This document shows, one piece after another, positions 13,712 through 20,691 of a DNA stretch of 27,090 bases. Each line of letters opens with the position of its first letter. The first letter of the stretch is position 1. A program made the position numbers and the translations under genes. Origin of the DNA: a virus. The notes beneath the pieces were generated by a model, which was given only the letters and a program-made list of their open reading frames with translations, was not told where the DNA came from and did not search any database. The DNA lies in IMG/VR virus record IMGVR_UViG_3300020169_000090, positions 1-27,090 of that record; one strand, written 5' to 3'.

Positions 13712-14722
13712 ATGACAAACCCAGTATACACAAACCGAAAATTTGGAATTGAAGTTGAGTTCGTTGGGGCCAATTTGGGCCTAGTAGCTGAAGCAATTAA
13801 TAACGCCGGAGTGCCTTGCCAGTTTGAGCGTTACAACCACTTCACGCGGGACTACTGGAAAATAACCACTGACGCTAGCCTTGCAAGTGCTGGTGGCTAT
13901 GCTGGTGAGTTGGTTAGCCCGATTTTAGAAGGGGCTGAAGGGGTGGCTGAGTTAGAAAAGGTTTTGCAGGCTTTGAACGCGATAGACGGCGTAACCATAA
14001 ACAGAAGCTGCGGATTGCATGTACACCTAGATAGCCGTGACATGAGCATGAGAGAGATTGCCAGAGTTTTTACAAGATACTCTAAATACGAAGAACAAAT
14101 TGACCTTTGTATGCCAAGAAGCCGACGAGGTGAACCTAGATGGTGCAGAAGCATTACTGCTAGCAACATAGTAGAGACTGTGACCAACGCATCCACTAAG
14201 CAGCAGGGCGGCAGAGCACTGGGCCGATACCACAAAGTGAACCTCTCCAACATTAACGACCGAGGCAGCATTGAGTTTAGGCACCACAGCGGCACTACAG
14301 AGTTCCACAAAATATCAAACTGGTTGAGCTTTTTGATGCAATTTGTAGAGACCAGCATTCAATTGGCCAACGCAGTTGAGCCTAGGACTGCCAACAGATG
14401 GTTCTCTAAGCCTAGGGCTTTAATTGAGGCAAACGGGTACGAGATCCGGCACATTAGATTTAGCGAGAACTGGAAAATTACCTTTGAGGGAAGAGAGGTA
14501 ATGAGGCTTTCAAATGAAGATTTTGAGAACCTGTACCCAGAAGGATCAAGCCAAAAGAATGGAGAATTTAATGCTTGGTCCTTAATAAGAGCCTTTGAAA
14601 CCCAAGATTTGGACCTAGATGAATTTCCTACTGCTACCACTACAACTGACACAGGCTGGCTGATGGGAATTTGCCAGACGGTAGCGAATTACTTGGCAGA
14701 ACGAACACTGGAGTTAAATTAA
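13712..14722 (+). CDS. Amidoligase-family enzyme (glutamine-synthetase-like COOH-NH2 ligase)
   Basis: A 336-residue putative amidoligase (Amidoligase_2 family), an ATP-dependent enzyme forming amide or peptide bonds on an unknown substrate. The hallmarks are FGIEVEF (11-17), WKITTDASL (49-57) followed by GELVSPIL (65-72), SCGLHVHLD (99-107) and GSIEFRHH (185-192). These give the acidic metal and ATP ligands of the glutamine-synthetase-like fold (E14, E16, H103, H105, E188, R190). The ATG at 13712 is chosen because the frame upstream contains the promoter. It is followed after 1 bp by a GGCT-like gene, a pairing previously noted for amidoligases. The C-terminal third (200-336) is not assigned. 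Confidence 0.85.
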   Translation: MTNPVYTNRKFGIEVEFVGANLGLVAEAINNAGVPCQFERYNHFTRDYWKITTDASLASAGGYAGELVSPILEGAEGVAELEKVLQALNAIDGVTINRSCGLHVHLDSRDMSMREIARVFTRYSKYEEQIDLCMPRSRRGEPRWCRSITASNIVETVTNASTKQQGGRALGRYHKVNLSNINDRGSIEFRHHSGTTEFHKISNWLSFLMQFVETSIQLANAVEPRTANRWFSKPRALIEANGYEIRHIRFSENWKITFEGREVMRLSNEDFENLYPEGSSQKNGEFNAWSLIRAFETQDLDLDEFPTATTTTDTGWLMGICQTVANYLAERTLELN

Positions 14723-14723
14723 G

Positions 14724-15146
14724 ATGATAGAGCAATACTTGTACGGAGCCTACGGGTCAAACTTGAGCCTAAGCCAGATGGCGCGTAGATGCCCCGATGC
14801 ACAGCCAGTAGGAAATTTGATTTTAAGCGGCTTCTCGTTGGTTTTCAGGGGTGTTGCTGACATAGAACCCAACGACCAAGGTAAGCTGGCGATCGGGCTG
14901 TGGCGCATTACTGAAGGCTGCGAGGAAGCCCTTGATATGTACGAAGGCTTCCCCAACCTTTACAGCAAGATTTACGAAAGGACTACTGAGGGTTGCGTCA
15001 TGATGTATAAGATGAACAGCCATTTAGTTAGACCCCCTTCTTACGGGTACTTAGCTGGAATATCTGGAGGCTATGAAGACTTTGACCTACCCCGCACGCT
15101 CTTGACTGACGCGGTGCAACATAGCTGGGCTAACGAAGGATCTTGA
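14724..15146 (+). CDS. Gamma-glutamylcyclotransferase-like (AIG2/GGCT fold) protein
   Basis: A 140-residue protein with the GGCT signature YGAYGSNLSLSQM (7-19) near the N-terminus, CPDAQPVG (23-30), ADIEPN and the acidic catalytic position E74 in DMYEGFPNLYSK. GGCT-fold enzymes release 5-oxoproline from gamma-glutamyl amines or peptides. Directly downstream of the amidoligase, it would edit, cleave or recycle the amide formed by that enzyme; the specific product is unknown. Translation is probably coupled (1-bp gap). The gene ends 109 bp before a convergent minus-strand gene, with a structured element between them. Confidence 0.85.
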   Translation: MIEQYLYGAYGSNLSLSQMARRCPDAQPVGNLILSGFSLVFRGVADIEPNDQGKLAIGLWRITEGCEEALDMYEGFPNLYSKIYERTTEGCVMMYKMNSHLVRPPSYGYLAGISGGYEDFDLPRTLLTDAVQHSWANEGS

Positions 15147-15152
15147 GCGCCC

Positions 15153-15226
15153 CGTTGTGTCTACCGGTGGGGCTGACCGGCAAAGGGAGGAGCACAACGA
15201 TCTAGGTATGAGATCCTATGGAGGAT
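15153..15226. other. Structured intergenic element of nested hairpins
   Basis: The 108-bp gap between convergent genes contains a 7-bp inverted repeat CGTTGTG (15153-15159) and CACAACG (15193-15199), enclosing a second hairpin CCGGT/ACCGG (15164-15168 and 15176-15180, loop GGGGCTG). A third hairpin ATCCT/AGGAT (15213-15217 and 15222-15226) follows. No T-run follows on either strand, so it is not an ordinary intrinsic terminator. It matches no tRNA or ribozyme I know. A structured RNA, a Rho-assisted terminator or a protein site are possible. Confidence 0.5.
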
Positions 15227-15254
15227 AGGACTTCGCTGCGCTAATCAGACCTTG

Positions 15255-15599
15255 CTATCTTACATTCCTTAAAGAAACTTGCCTAGATCTTTCAGTCTCC
15301 CACTTGGCTTCCGCTAGACGTAGGATTCTTTTTTTGGTCTCAGCAGTGATACCCATTTTTTGAACCTCTAGATACCTTGGCTGCCAGTCAGGGTGAGCTT
15401 TTACTTTAGCGTCCGCCATGACCGCTGACATCTTTGCGCCCATCATTGCAGTCTTTGTCGCTGACTCCCAAGATTTGAGAAAAGACTCTTTCTCCGCGTA
15501 GAGTAGAGACGCTTTTTGCCATTCCTCAATAGCTCTCTCCCAATTGTTTATACATTCGTCTAACTCGTCCCTGTGATAAGGGACACTAACTTCACTCAT
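15255..15599 (-). CDS. Helical hypothetical protein at end of replication operon (114 aa)
   Basis: A 114-residue, probably all-helical protein rich in Glu, Lys, Ala and Trp (NNWERAIEEWQKASLLYAEK). The C-terminus, EAKWETERSRQVSLRNVR, resembles tails I remember from environmental-phage hypothetical proteins. Encoded last in the cro-replication operon, it overlaps the nuclease gene by 8 bp, suggesting a partner or replication-associated role. No catalytic motif is visible. Confidence 0.65.
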   Translation of the reverse strand: MSEVSVPYHRDELDECINNWERAIEEWQKASLLYAEKESFLKSWESATKTAMMGAKMSAVMADAKVKAHPDWQPRYLEVQKMGITAETKKRILRLAEAKWETERSRQVSLRNVR

Positions 15600-15915
15600 T
15601 GATCAACTCCTTAATTTGGTCAATTGCGTTGCCGTTTATCTGCGCGGTTGTATATCTAAGGACTTTCCAGCCCATGAGTACCGCTGTGTTGTATTTTATT
15701 AAGTCGTTGGTGTAACCGCCGCCCCTAGTGTGCCGTCCTCCTGAGAAGACGCCTCCTTCAACCTCAATAGCGATTTTCTTTAGGGGCATAGCCACGATGA
15801 AATCAAACCGCCATCTTCTGACTGGGTGAAATCTATATTCCTTGGAGAACGGGATCTTGGCCTCTGTCAATAAGGCTTCCAAAAGCATCTCACCTTGGCT
15901 TCTCTTAGCGGCCAT
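15592..15915 (-). CDS. Small PD-(D/E)xK-type endonuclease
   Basis: A 107-residue protein starting at ATG 15915 after CAGGA, overlapping the helicase 3' end by 11 bp; the longer open frame to 16146 lies entirely inside the helicase gene and is rejected. The core is E26-x-R28-FHPVRRWRFDFIVA (to 42) then IAIEVEGG (48-55), matching compact phage nucleases of the VSR/DUF559-like group. D38 and E51/E53 are the likely metal ligands. GGRHTRGGGYTNDLIKYN and a final WKVLRYT are also typical. Such nucleases near replication genes are often proposed to resolve branched DNA or act as RusA/Endo VII substitutes; the role here is inference. Confidence 0.8.
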   Translation of the reverse strand: MAAKRSQGEMLLEALLTEAKIPFSKEYRFHPVRRWRFDFIVAMPLKKIAIEVEGGVFSGGRHTRGGGYTNDLIKYNTAVLMGWKVLRYTTAQINGNAIDQIKELINE

Positions 15916-17596
15916 TATTAATCCTGCTTGCTTGAATGGTGGGCGGCTCAAACCTTCTTGTGCTTGGGTTAAACCAGAATGTCGCTTCGCCAATCTGGCC
16001 ATACAGACCTTGCTCTCTGATCTTTCTGGTAATAACTCTGATGGTGTTGTTCTGGAAGTCTCTGTGTACCGTGATAACTGCATCGGCTTGGTTGTGCCAG
16101 TGAGCTGCGCCGGATATATCATAGGCTGTCGGTGGGGCGTATCCACCCCCGTCTTGCTTCTGCATCTTGGTTGGGTGAGCTACCACCCATATCGCTATAT
16201 CGTGCATCTTTGCGAACCTCTTGCACTGACTAATAAAATCTCTAATAGCCTCATCTTCCCTCTGTCCTCCTCTGCGGCTCCCATCTATCTCGTTGTATGG
16301 GTCAATCACCAGTCCATTACAACCAAACTTCTGTATGCTGCCCTTTGCTATGTCTAAGATTCTTTGGCTGTTCGGGATATGCTCCCGCGTCTCAATAAAG
16401 TAAAAATGCTGGTGTATCCAATTTATCGCAGACTTTAACTCGGCTTCTGTCATCCTGCCGTTAAGGCCGACATCAAACGGCTTGCCAGTCACCATCACCG
16501 CCAGACGCCGCAAGTGCATCTTGGTAGAGTGCTCTGGAGAAAACATAGCAAATTTCCATCCGTGGTTCCTCGCTAGCTGTATCAGGCATTGATCCAAAAA
16601 AGTTGATTTGCCGTGGTTTGGGATTCCCGTCCAGACATGGAAGGTGCCTTTCTGTACTTTGTAGATCTTATCTAGATCCTCATACCCAATGGATATGGGC
16701 TTGTCATAATTGCCGTGGTAAAGATCTAGTACGTCATCGGCGTACTTAGCTGCCGTATAAAGTCCGTCAACCGGATAAGGCTTTGCTGTCCCTATAAGCT
16801 CTTTTAGCGCCAAGCTGCCATGCTTCATTAGAACATCGTTCGCGTCTTTGCAATCTTCTGGCGGCTTAACGTACCAGCAGATATCTTTCCCGTACCTATG
16901 GACAAGCTCTTTTCTTAGGTTGTCCCCAGCGCCATCCGCATCGCAAAATAAAATCAGCCGCTTACATCTCAGTGGGTGGGTCTGTAGGCAGGAAAATCTT
17001 TTATCGTCTTCTTTGAAGGCCGTCTTTGGCGGCGCTCCGTCTGGTATCGTGGTGACATGCTTTATGCCAGCTTCGTATATTGCAAGGCAATCCATCTCCC
17101 CTTCTACAAAAACAACCTCATCTGAATCCTTCACTTCATCGTAATTGTAAAGAGACTTCTTTCCGTTCTTGGTTTGCCTAAATTCTTTGTCAGCCGTCCT
17201 GTGTTTTATGTTGTCGCACTTTCCGTTATGCCCGTTATAAGGGAATGAGATCCAAGTGTTGTCTTCAGTAAAGATATTAAACGCTTCGTAGGTTGGTCTA
17301 GATATGCCTCTGCCCGCAAAGTAATCGTCTAAAAATTTGTTTGGGGCTGAAAGGTAAGCCACTGGCTCCGGCGTCTTTCTTCTGGTCGGCTTAAATCCAC
17401 TATCAACCACCCCGCCTGAAAACCCGCAATGATGGCAGTTAAAAAGTATGGTCCCAACCTCTACGGTTACGGACAAAGGATTGTCTCTCATGTTGTGCGC
17501 TGGCTGGCACTGTGGGCATTTTGTTTTCTGACCCCCTAGCTCTTGGTTTTTAATTCTTATGGCATAATCGTTGAACAATTTATCCTGCAAGGTCAT
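15905..17596 (-). CDS. Bifunctional primase-helicase (T7 gp4-like)
   Basis: A 563-residue replicative enzyme. N-terminal zinc-binding module: CPQC (27-30) and CHHC (54-57). TOPRIM primase: VFVEGEMDCLAI (162-172) and LFCDADGAGD (216-225). DnaB-like RecA-fold helicase: GTFHVWTGIPNHGKSTFLDQ (Walker A GIPNHGKS, 324-331), GLVIDPYNE (428-436) as Walker B, and VVAHPTKM as the sensor. Order and length match T7 gp4 and related phage proteins, so the phage brings its own fork helicase and primase. It starts at ATG 17596 with GGAGG and overlaps the initiator-like gene by 17 bp. Confidence 0.95.
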   Translation of the reverse strand: MTLQDKLFNDYAIRIKNQELGGQKTKCPQCQPAHNMRDNPLSVTVEVGTILFNCHHCGFSGGVVDSGFKPTRRKTPEPVAYLSAPNKFLDDYFAGRGISRPTYEAFNIFTEDNTWISFPYNGHNGKCDNIKHRTADKEFRQTKNGKKSLYNYDEVKDSDEVVFVEGEMDCLAIYEAGIKHVTTIPDGAPPKTAFKEDDKRFSCLQTHPLRCKRLILFCDADGAGDNLRKELVHRYGKDICWYVKPPEDCKDANDVLMKHGSLALKELIGTAKPYPVDGLYTAAKYADDVLDLYHGNYDKPISIGYEDLDKIYKVQKGTFHVWTGIPNHGKSTFLDQCLIQLARNHGWKFAMFSPEHSTKMHLRRLAVMVTGKPFDVGLNGRMTEAELKSAINWIHQHFYFIETREHIPNSQRILDIAKGSIQKFGCNGLVIDPYNEIDGSRRGGQREDEAIRDFISQCKRFAKMHDIAIWVVAHPTKMQKQDGGGYAPPTAYDISGAAHWHNQADAVITVHRDFQNNTIRVITRKIREQGLYGQIGEATFWFNPSTRRFEPPTIQASRINNGR

Positions 17597-17951
17597 TAAG
17601 GTTATCCTCCGTATTATTGTTTAGTATCTCTTTAGTATAGGCGGCCACTGGTGGCCTAACGGTATGGACGCTGGTGTCCACCCCCCTGCGGACGCTGGTG
17701 TCCACACTCAAAAAGTACCTATTGCTGGTTCCGGCCCTTTGCCGAATGGTCAGCAAGCTGTACTCGCTAAGTAATGCAAGATTGCGCCTAACGGATCTGT
17801 CAGATATTCCGCAAATTTTGGCTAAATGCTTTTCTGATGGGTAACAAGAGTGTCGCTCATCCGCGTAATTAGATAAGACAAATAAGATTAATTTACTGGT
17901 GGGGTTCGGGCAAGGCTGGTTTTTACACCAATTTAGGGCTTCTATACTCAT
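17580..17951 (-). CDS. Replication-initiator-like HTH protein containing iterons in its gene
   Basis: A 123-residue protein with an N-terminal winged-helix region (about 18-80) containing YPSEKHLAKICGISDRSVRRN (37-57), like the DNA-binding domain of lambda-O/HTH_36 replication proteins. The C-terminal third is short and has a doubled VDTSV peptide produced by the direct repeats 17666-17703. Unlike lambda O it lacks a long C-terminal partner domain, perhaps because the next gene already supplies the helicase. It follows the Cro-like gene (26 bp) and precedes the primase-helicase (17-bp overlap), the classic order for an origin-binding protein. A transcription regulator is the alternative. Confidence 0.75.
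   Translation of the reverse strand: MSIEALNWCKNQPCPNPTSKLILFVLSNYADERHSCYPSEKHLAKICGISDRSVRRNLALLSEYSLLTIRQRAGTSNRYFLSVDTSVRRGVDTSVHTVRPPVAAYTKEILNNNTEDNLNDLAG
17643..17703. repeat. Three palindromic iterons; candidate replication origin
   Basis: Three 14-bp inverted repeats with consensus GGMCRCTGGTGKCC lie at 17643-17656 (GGCCACTGGTGGCC, perfect arms around TG), 17666-17679 and 17690-17703 (both GGACGCTGGTGTCC). Start-to-start spacing is 23 and 24 bp, about two helical turns. An A/T-rich stretch (about 17590-17640) lies on the side toward the helicase gene. Iterons inside the initiator gene followed by an A/T-rich unwinding region is the layout of lambda ori. Confidence 0.7.
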
Positions 17952-17977
17952 TCGCCCATATTGGGCTATAACTTAAA

Positions 17978-18184
17978 TTATTGCAAGCCATAAAAGTCAT
18001 TCGGTGTAACATCTCCGCCTGTCACTTTGTAGATTGCCGTCATTTCTGGGCCTCGGGGTATTCTTCTGCCGCTGCACCACTTGACCACCGCGTGAATAGA
18101 GAAGTCATACCCTAGCGCATTAGACTCCTCTAAGAATTTTTGCTGGGTCATCTGATTCTGCTTTAACCAAGTTGCTAATTTCAT
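17978..18184 (-). CDS. Cro-like HTH repressor
   Basis: A 68-residue helix-turn-helix protein of Cro size. MTQQKFLEESNALGYDFSIH is followed by AVVKWCSGRRIPRGPEM, an HTH similar to YdaS/Cro-type phage regulators (recognition helix near 30-40), and the tail VTGGDVTPNDFYGL is typical of this family. It is transcribed divergently from the recombination operon; its own promoter contains a dyad centred on the -10, so autorepression is likely. No CI-type partner with a protease domain occurs in the window. AGGAG lies upstream of ATG 18184. Confidence 0.82.
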   Translation of the reverse strand: MKLATWLKQNQMTQQKFLEESNALGYDFSIHAVVKWCSGRRIPRGPEMTAIYKVTGGDVTPNDFYGLQ

Positions 18185-18198
18185 GGTAGCTCCTAAAT

Positions 18199-18218
18199 TT
18201 TGTGCATCGTATCACAAA
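18199..18218. promoter_or_regulatory. Operator-like dyad in cro promoter
   Basis: A 20-bp inverted repeat, TTTGTG (18199-18204) and CACAAA (18213-18218) around CATCGTAT. It covers the -10 of the minus-strand cro promoter and ends 6 bp from the plus-strand -35. Spacing fits a dimeric HTH repressor; the Cro-like protein is the obvious candidate. Confidence 0.6.
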
Positions 18219-18234
18219 GAACACTTGACCACAA
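18206..18234 (-). promoter_or_regulatory. Promoter of the cro/replication operon
   Basis: Read on the minus strand: -35 TTGTGG (complement of 18229-18234, preceded by GGG), 17 bp, -10 TACGAT (complement of 18206-18211). Its -35 overlaps the -35 of the divergent promoter P3 (18225-18230), so the two promoters probably compete. Confidence 0.6.
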
Positions 18235-18252
18235 CCCAAACTGTACTATAAT
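18225..18252 (+). promoter_or_regulatory. Promoter P3 of the recombination operon
   Basis: TTGACC (18225-18230), 16 bp, TATAAT (18247-18252); the gene starts at 18284 after GGGAGGG. This is the strongest -10 in the window. A diverged form of the leader box, AACGTAA (18261-18267), follows. Confidence 0.75.
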
Positions 18253-18283
18253 AAGCCCATAACGTAAAAGGGAGGGCCAGCCT

Positions 18284-19057
18284 ATGAATGACCCATTTGC
18301 TGCACATAATGTTACCCACTTGAGCGCAAGCTCTATTAACGAATATATTGCATGTCCTGCAAGATGGCTGCTCCATGTATCCGGCTACCGAGATAAAATA
18401 GGTATACCGGCAATGTGGAGAGGCAAAGCTGTAGACAAGGCCATTACTAAATTTCTGCTAGAACCTGATACACCTCAAGCTGAGATCCTTAGCTACGCTA
18501 TGCGCGAATACAACCTTGACGCAGAAGCTGCCCAATACGAAGGTTTGCCATTCTCAGCTCAGAAAGCGCAAGACGAGAGGGAAAACGTCCAAAGGTATGT
18601 CCATATTGCGTTACCGCACTTTGCGTCCTTGGGTGCGCCCATAGCTGCCCAAAAGAAGATAAAGCTGGAGTATGAGGAGTTGCCTATACCCATAATCGGG
18701 TATTTAGACTTGCAGTATGACGGGGTAGTTAGAGACATAAAAACGGTCGGCAGGATGCCTAGCAAGATTCCTACCTCCACTTGCAGGCAGCTCGCAATCT
18801 ATGCCGAAGCAGAAGGCAATTACCCAATCGTTGATTATATTCATGTTACCAAGTCAAAAGCCCAAGTTGTTGTGATGAACGTGCCTGACGTTGAATACCA
18901 CCTCAACGTGGTAAGAAAAGCGGCTAGTAACATGATGAGACTTCTTGCCTACTCGCCAGATATAGGTGAAGTGGCTAGATTGCTAATGCCAGACTTTGAT
19001 GACTGGCGTTGGTCGGAGGGTGAACGTAACGCAGCAAAGGAACTATGGAGGTTATAA
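18284..19057 (+). CDS. PD-(D/E)xK (Cas4/RecB-like) exonuclease
   Basis: A 257-residue nuclease. LSASSINEYIACPARWLLH (13-31) is the N-terminal RecB/Cas4-family entry motif, GKAVDKAITKFL (47-58) follows, and the catalytic core is IIGYLDLQYDGVVRDIKT (137-154) with D142 and D151-x-K153, then RQLAIYA (168-174). It sits directly before an ERF annealing gene, the usual exonuclease-recombinase pairing for phage homologous recombination, where the nuclease makes single strands from DNA ends. Cysteine ligands of an iron-sulfur cluster are not evident beyond C24, so a lambda-exonuclease-like role is preferred over true Cas4. Strong ribosome site GGGAGGG. Confidence 0.88.
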   Translation: MNDPFAAHNVTHLSASSINEYIACPARWLLHVSGYRDKIGIPAMWRGKAVDKAITKFLLEPDTPQAEILSYAMREYNLDAEAAQYEGLPFSAQKAQDERENVQRYVHIALPHFASLGAPIAAQKKIKLEYEELPIPIIGYLDLQYDGVVRDIKTVGRMPSKIPTSTCRQLAIYAEAEGNYPIVDYIHVTKSKAQVVVMNVPDVEYHLNVVRKAASNMMRLLAYSPDIGEVARLLMPDFDDWRWSEGERNAAKELWRL

Positions 19058-19058
19058 A

Positions 19059-19748
19059 ATGAGTAACGAGAAATTAATATCCGCGCTAATGAACGCGCAA
19101 TTGGACATGCAGCACGCAAAAGCGGATGGCAGAAATCCGATGTTTAAGAATGAATACGCCACTTATGAGCAAGTCGTTGATACGGTAAAACCGATACTCC
19201 TAGATAACAGTATTTATTTCCAGCAAAAAAGCCATCTAAACGATAGAGGCGCTTGTGTAGAGACTGTATTCTACGGTCACGGCGGAATGCTAGAAACTGG
19301 CCCTGTGCTAGTCGTGGCAGATAAAGTGACCCCTCAAGGCTTTGGAAGCGCAATGACGTACGCAAAACGGTACTCATTGAGCATGGCTTGCGCGGTAGGT
19401 TGCGAACCTGATGATGATGCCGAAAAAGCTGAAGCGTCATACAGGGCGAAAAAGCCAGATCTTAGACCGGTAAAGCCTAGTCAGGATGTAAAAGCGGCCC
19501 CATTTCACAGTGAATCAATGAAGTACCAGTTGCTCAAGGGTTCCAAGATGCTAGTCGGAAAGAATGACCCAGAAGGGTTTTTAAAGGCTTGCAGGGATTT
19601 GTTAGCAGACCCGTCAAGCAAGCAATGCCAAGAGATATATAATTCAAGTAAACAAGAGATAGCGAGCGCATTGAGCGCGTCTTCAGGAAAGACGGAAGAT
19701 TCTTTTAAGCTTTTGATAGGGCTTTATGGGGGTAACAATGCATCATAA
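19059..19748 (+). CDS. erf: ERF-family single-strand annealing protein
   Basis: A 229-residue recombinase of the ERF family. NAQLDMQHAKADGRNPMFKN (12-31), YATYEQVVDTVKPIL (33-47) and GFGSAMTYAKRYSLSMACAVG (94-114) are the diagnostic segments; residues after 120 are a variable linker and C-terminal domain. These proteins anneal complementary single strands and support recombination and genome circularisation. It starts at ATG 19059 after GGAGG, 1 bp after the exonuclease stop. An upstream in-frame ATG at 18996 lies inside the exonuclease gene and is rejected. Confidence 0.9.
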   Translation: MSNEKLISALMNAQLDMQHAKADGRNPMFKNEYATYEQVVDTVKPILLDNSIYFQQKSHLNDRGACVETVFYGHGGMLETGPVLVVADKVTPQGFGSAMTYAKRYSLSMACAVGCEPDDDAEKAEASYRAKKPDLRPVKPSQDVKAAPFHSESMKYQLLKGSKMLVGKNDPEGFLKACRDLLADPSSKQCQEIYNSSKQEIASALSASSGKTEDSFKLLIGLYGGNNAS

Positions 19749-20037
19749 ATCTATGGAAGGTATGATTTTTGAGCTTATGTCTAATTTTTCTTGGTGGACT
19801 TACTGGGACCTACAAGATGGTATATCCAAGAAGTTTGGCAAGTTCTACGGAGAGCCAAGCATCTCTGCGGGCATAAGGAATCTAAGGAAGGTTGATTACA
19901 GGTTGAAGTTTGGGCTTCCGCTTGAGGTTGAGGTAATTGACAAAGAAAGAATCCCAGAAGGGAAAGGGTATAGGTTCTGCCTATCGCACACTGTAATTAA
20001 TCATTGGAAAACGAGGAATATTGAAAATGGCTTATGA
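19738..20037 (+). CDS. Winged-helix small protein
   Basis: A 99-residue protein (start ATG 19738 after GGGGG; ATG 19726 is possible). MEGMIFELMSNFSWWTYWDL is followed by EPSISAGIRNLRK and VEVIDKERIPEGKGYRFCL. This is the layout of phage winged-helix proteins with an HTH, a recognition helix around ISAGIRNLR and a beta wing ending in a G-Y-R-F strand. Similar genes accompany recombination operons and may regulate them or bind DNA. It overlaps the ERF stop by 11 bp and the next gene by 11 bp. Confidence 0.7.
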   Translation: MHHKSMEGMIFELMSNFSWWTYWDLQDGISKKFGKFYGEPSISAGIRNLRKVDYRLKFGLPLEVEVIDKERIPEGKGYRFCLSHTVINHWKTRNIENGL

Positions 20038-20368
20038 AGACAAAGATTTGGAAGGGGCTTTGTTCTCAGACAATTCCGCTGAGATAATTGGCAAAGGAGC
20101 TATTCCGATAAACGGTCAAAAAAACTACTGCTCAGTAGTAAGGACCAAAGACAGGAATGGAGGAGATATTTATGAGCTTATGATCTCCGCTGGCAGGATT
20201 TACTATAATACGCCAGAATCCAAGACCAGCGAGAAAGGCCCAGACTTAGGTGGCAAGGTGAATATCAAAGGCACCGACTACAAGTTTGCGGCATGGAATA
20301 ACGTATCAAGCGGCGGAACAAGCTATGTTAAAACAAAGCTCACTAGGTCAGAAGAAACGCCGTTTTAA
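20027..20368 (+). CDS. Small beta-rich protein, possibly ssDNA-associated (113 aa)
   Basis: Starts at ATG 20027 after GAGGA, overlapping the preceding gene by 11 bp (a TTG at 20021 is less likely). The sequence alternates short strands: INGQKNYCSVVRTKDRNG, then GKVNIKGTDYKFAAW and SSGGTSYVKTKLTRSEE at the end. The last part is like DUF736-type and other small phage beta proteins encoded near annealing proteins. A single-strand-binding or auxiliary recombination role is suggested by position only. Confidence 0.65.
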   Translation: MAYEDKDLEGALFSDNSAEIIGKGAIPINGQKNYCSVVRTKDRNGGDIYELMISAGRIYYNTPESKTSEKGPDLGGKVNIKGTDYKFAAWNNVSSGGTSYVKTKLTRSEETPF

Positions 20369-20672
20369 GAGCGCCAAGCACTTAGCGTGGGTCAGGAGCC
20401 TTTCCTGCTCCGCGCTATCCTTGACCTGTAACGGCCCGATACAAGCGCATCACTTGCTGCGGCCTTGGGTTGGGGGCAGGGGAATGGGCATGAAAGCCGA
20501 CGACAGAAATGCAATCCCGCTGTGCGCCTACCATCATAGTGTTTTACACACTCAGCATGGATCAGAATCTAAGTTTTTCCATGACCACGGAAGACTCCCA
20601 GAATACGCGATGCAGTTGGCAGAAGAAATTTTCAATGAATCTGCCAAAGAAAACTCTCTAAAAATAAATTAA
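20325..20672 (+). CDS. DUF968-like HNH nuclease
   Basis: A 115-residue protein (from ATG 20325, overlapping the previous gene by 44 bp; an upstream TTG at 20286 is the alternative). Metal-binding layout: C28 and C35, AHH at 41-43, GGRGMGMKADDRNAIPLC (50-67) and HH at 70-71 with H75. This matches DUF968/HNH-type phage nucleases, which are linked to recombination in lambdoid phages. The four preceding genes are in the same operon. The first half is basic, likely contacting DNA. Confidence 0.8.
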   Translation: MLKQSSLGQKKRRFKSAKHLAWVRSLSCSALSLTCNGPIQAHHLLRPWVGGRGMGMKADDRNAIPLCAYHHSVLHTQHGSESKFFHDHGRLPEYAMQLAEEIFNESAKENSLKIN

Positions 20673-20691
20673 AAAAATAACCCAAAAAGGG

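Noticed and set aside
13897-14652. Minus-strand open frames opposite the amidoligase gene
   Set aside because: They have no promoter, ribosome site or family resemblance and lie wholly opposite a protein with clear amidoligase motifs.
15147-15254. tRNA or known ribozyme in the structured intergenic element
   Set aside because: The acceptor/T-arm pattern (GGTTCGA-type loop) is absent, and I see no hammerhead, HDV or twister core.
15916-16146. N-terminal extension of the small nuclease frame to 16146
   Set aside because: It lies inside the helicase gene; a well-placed ribosome site supports ATG 15915, and the nuclease motifs start within the first 30 residues after it.
15842-16357. Plus-strand open frame of 171 aa
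   Set aside because: Antisense shadow of the primase-helicase and nuclease genes, without any initiation signal.
17643-17703. CRISPR array
   Set aside because: Only three 14-bp palindromes with 9-10 bp between them, inside a coding gene and without cas genes; iterons explain them better.
18284-19057. True CRISPR Cas4
   Set aside because: No CRISPR context and no clear set of four iron-sulfur cysteines; it sits before an ERF gene as a recombination exonuclease.
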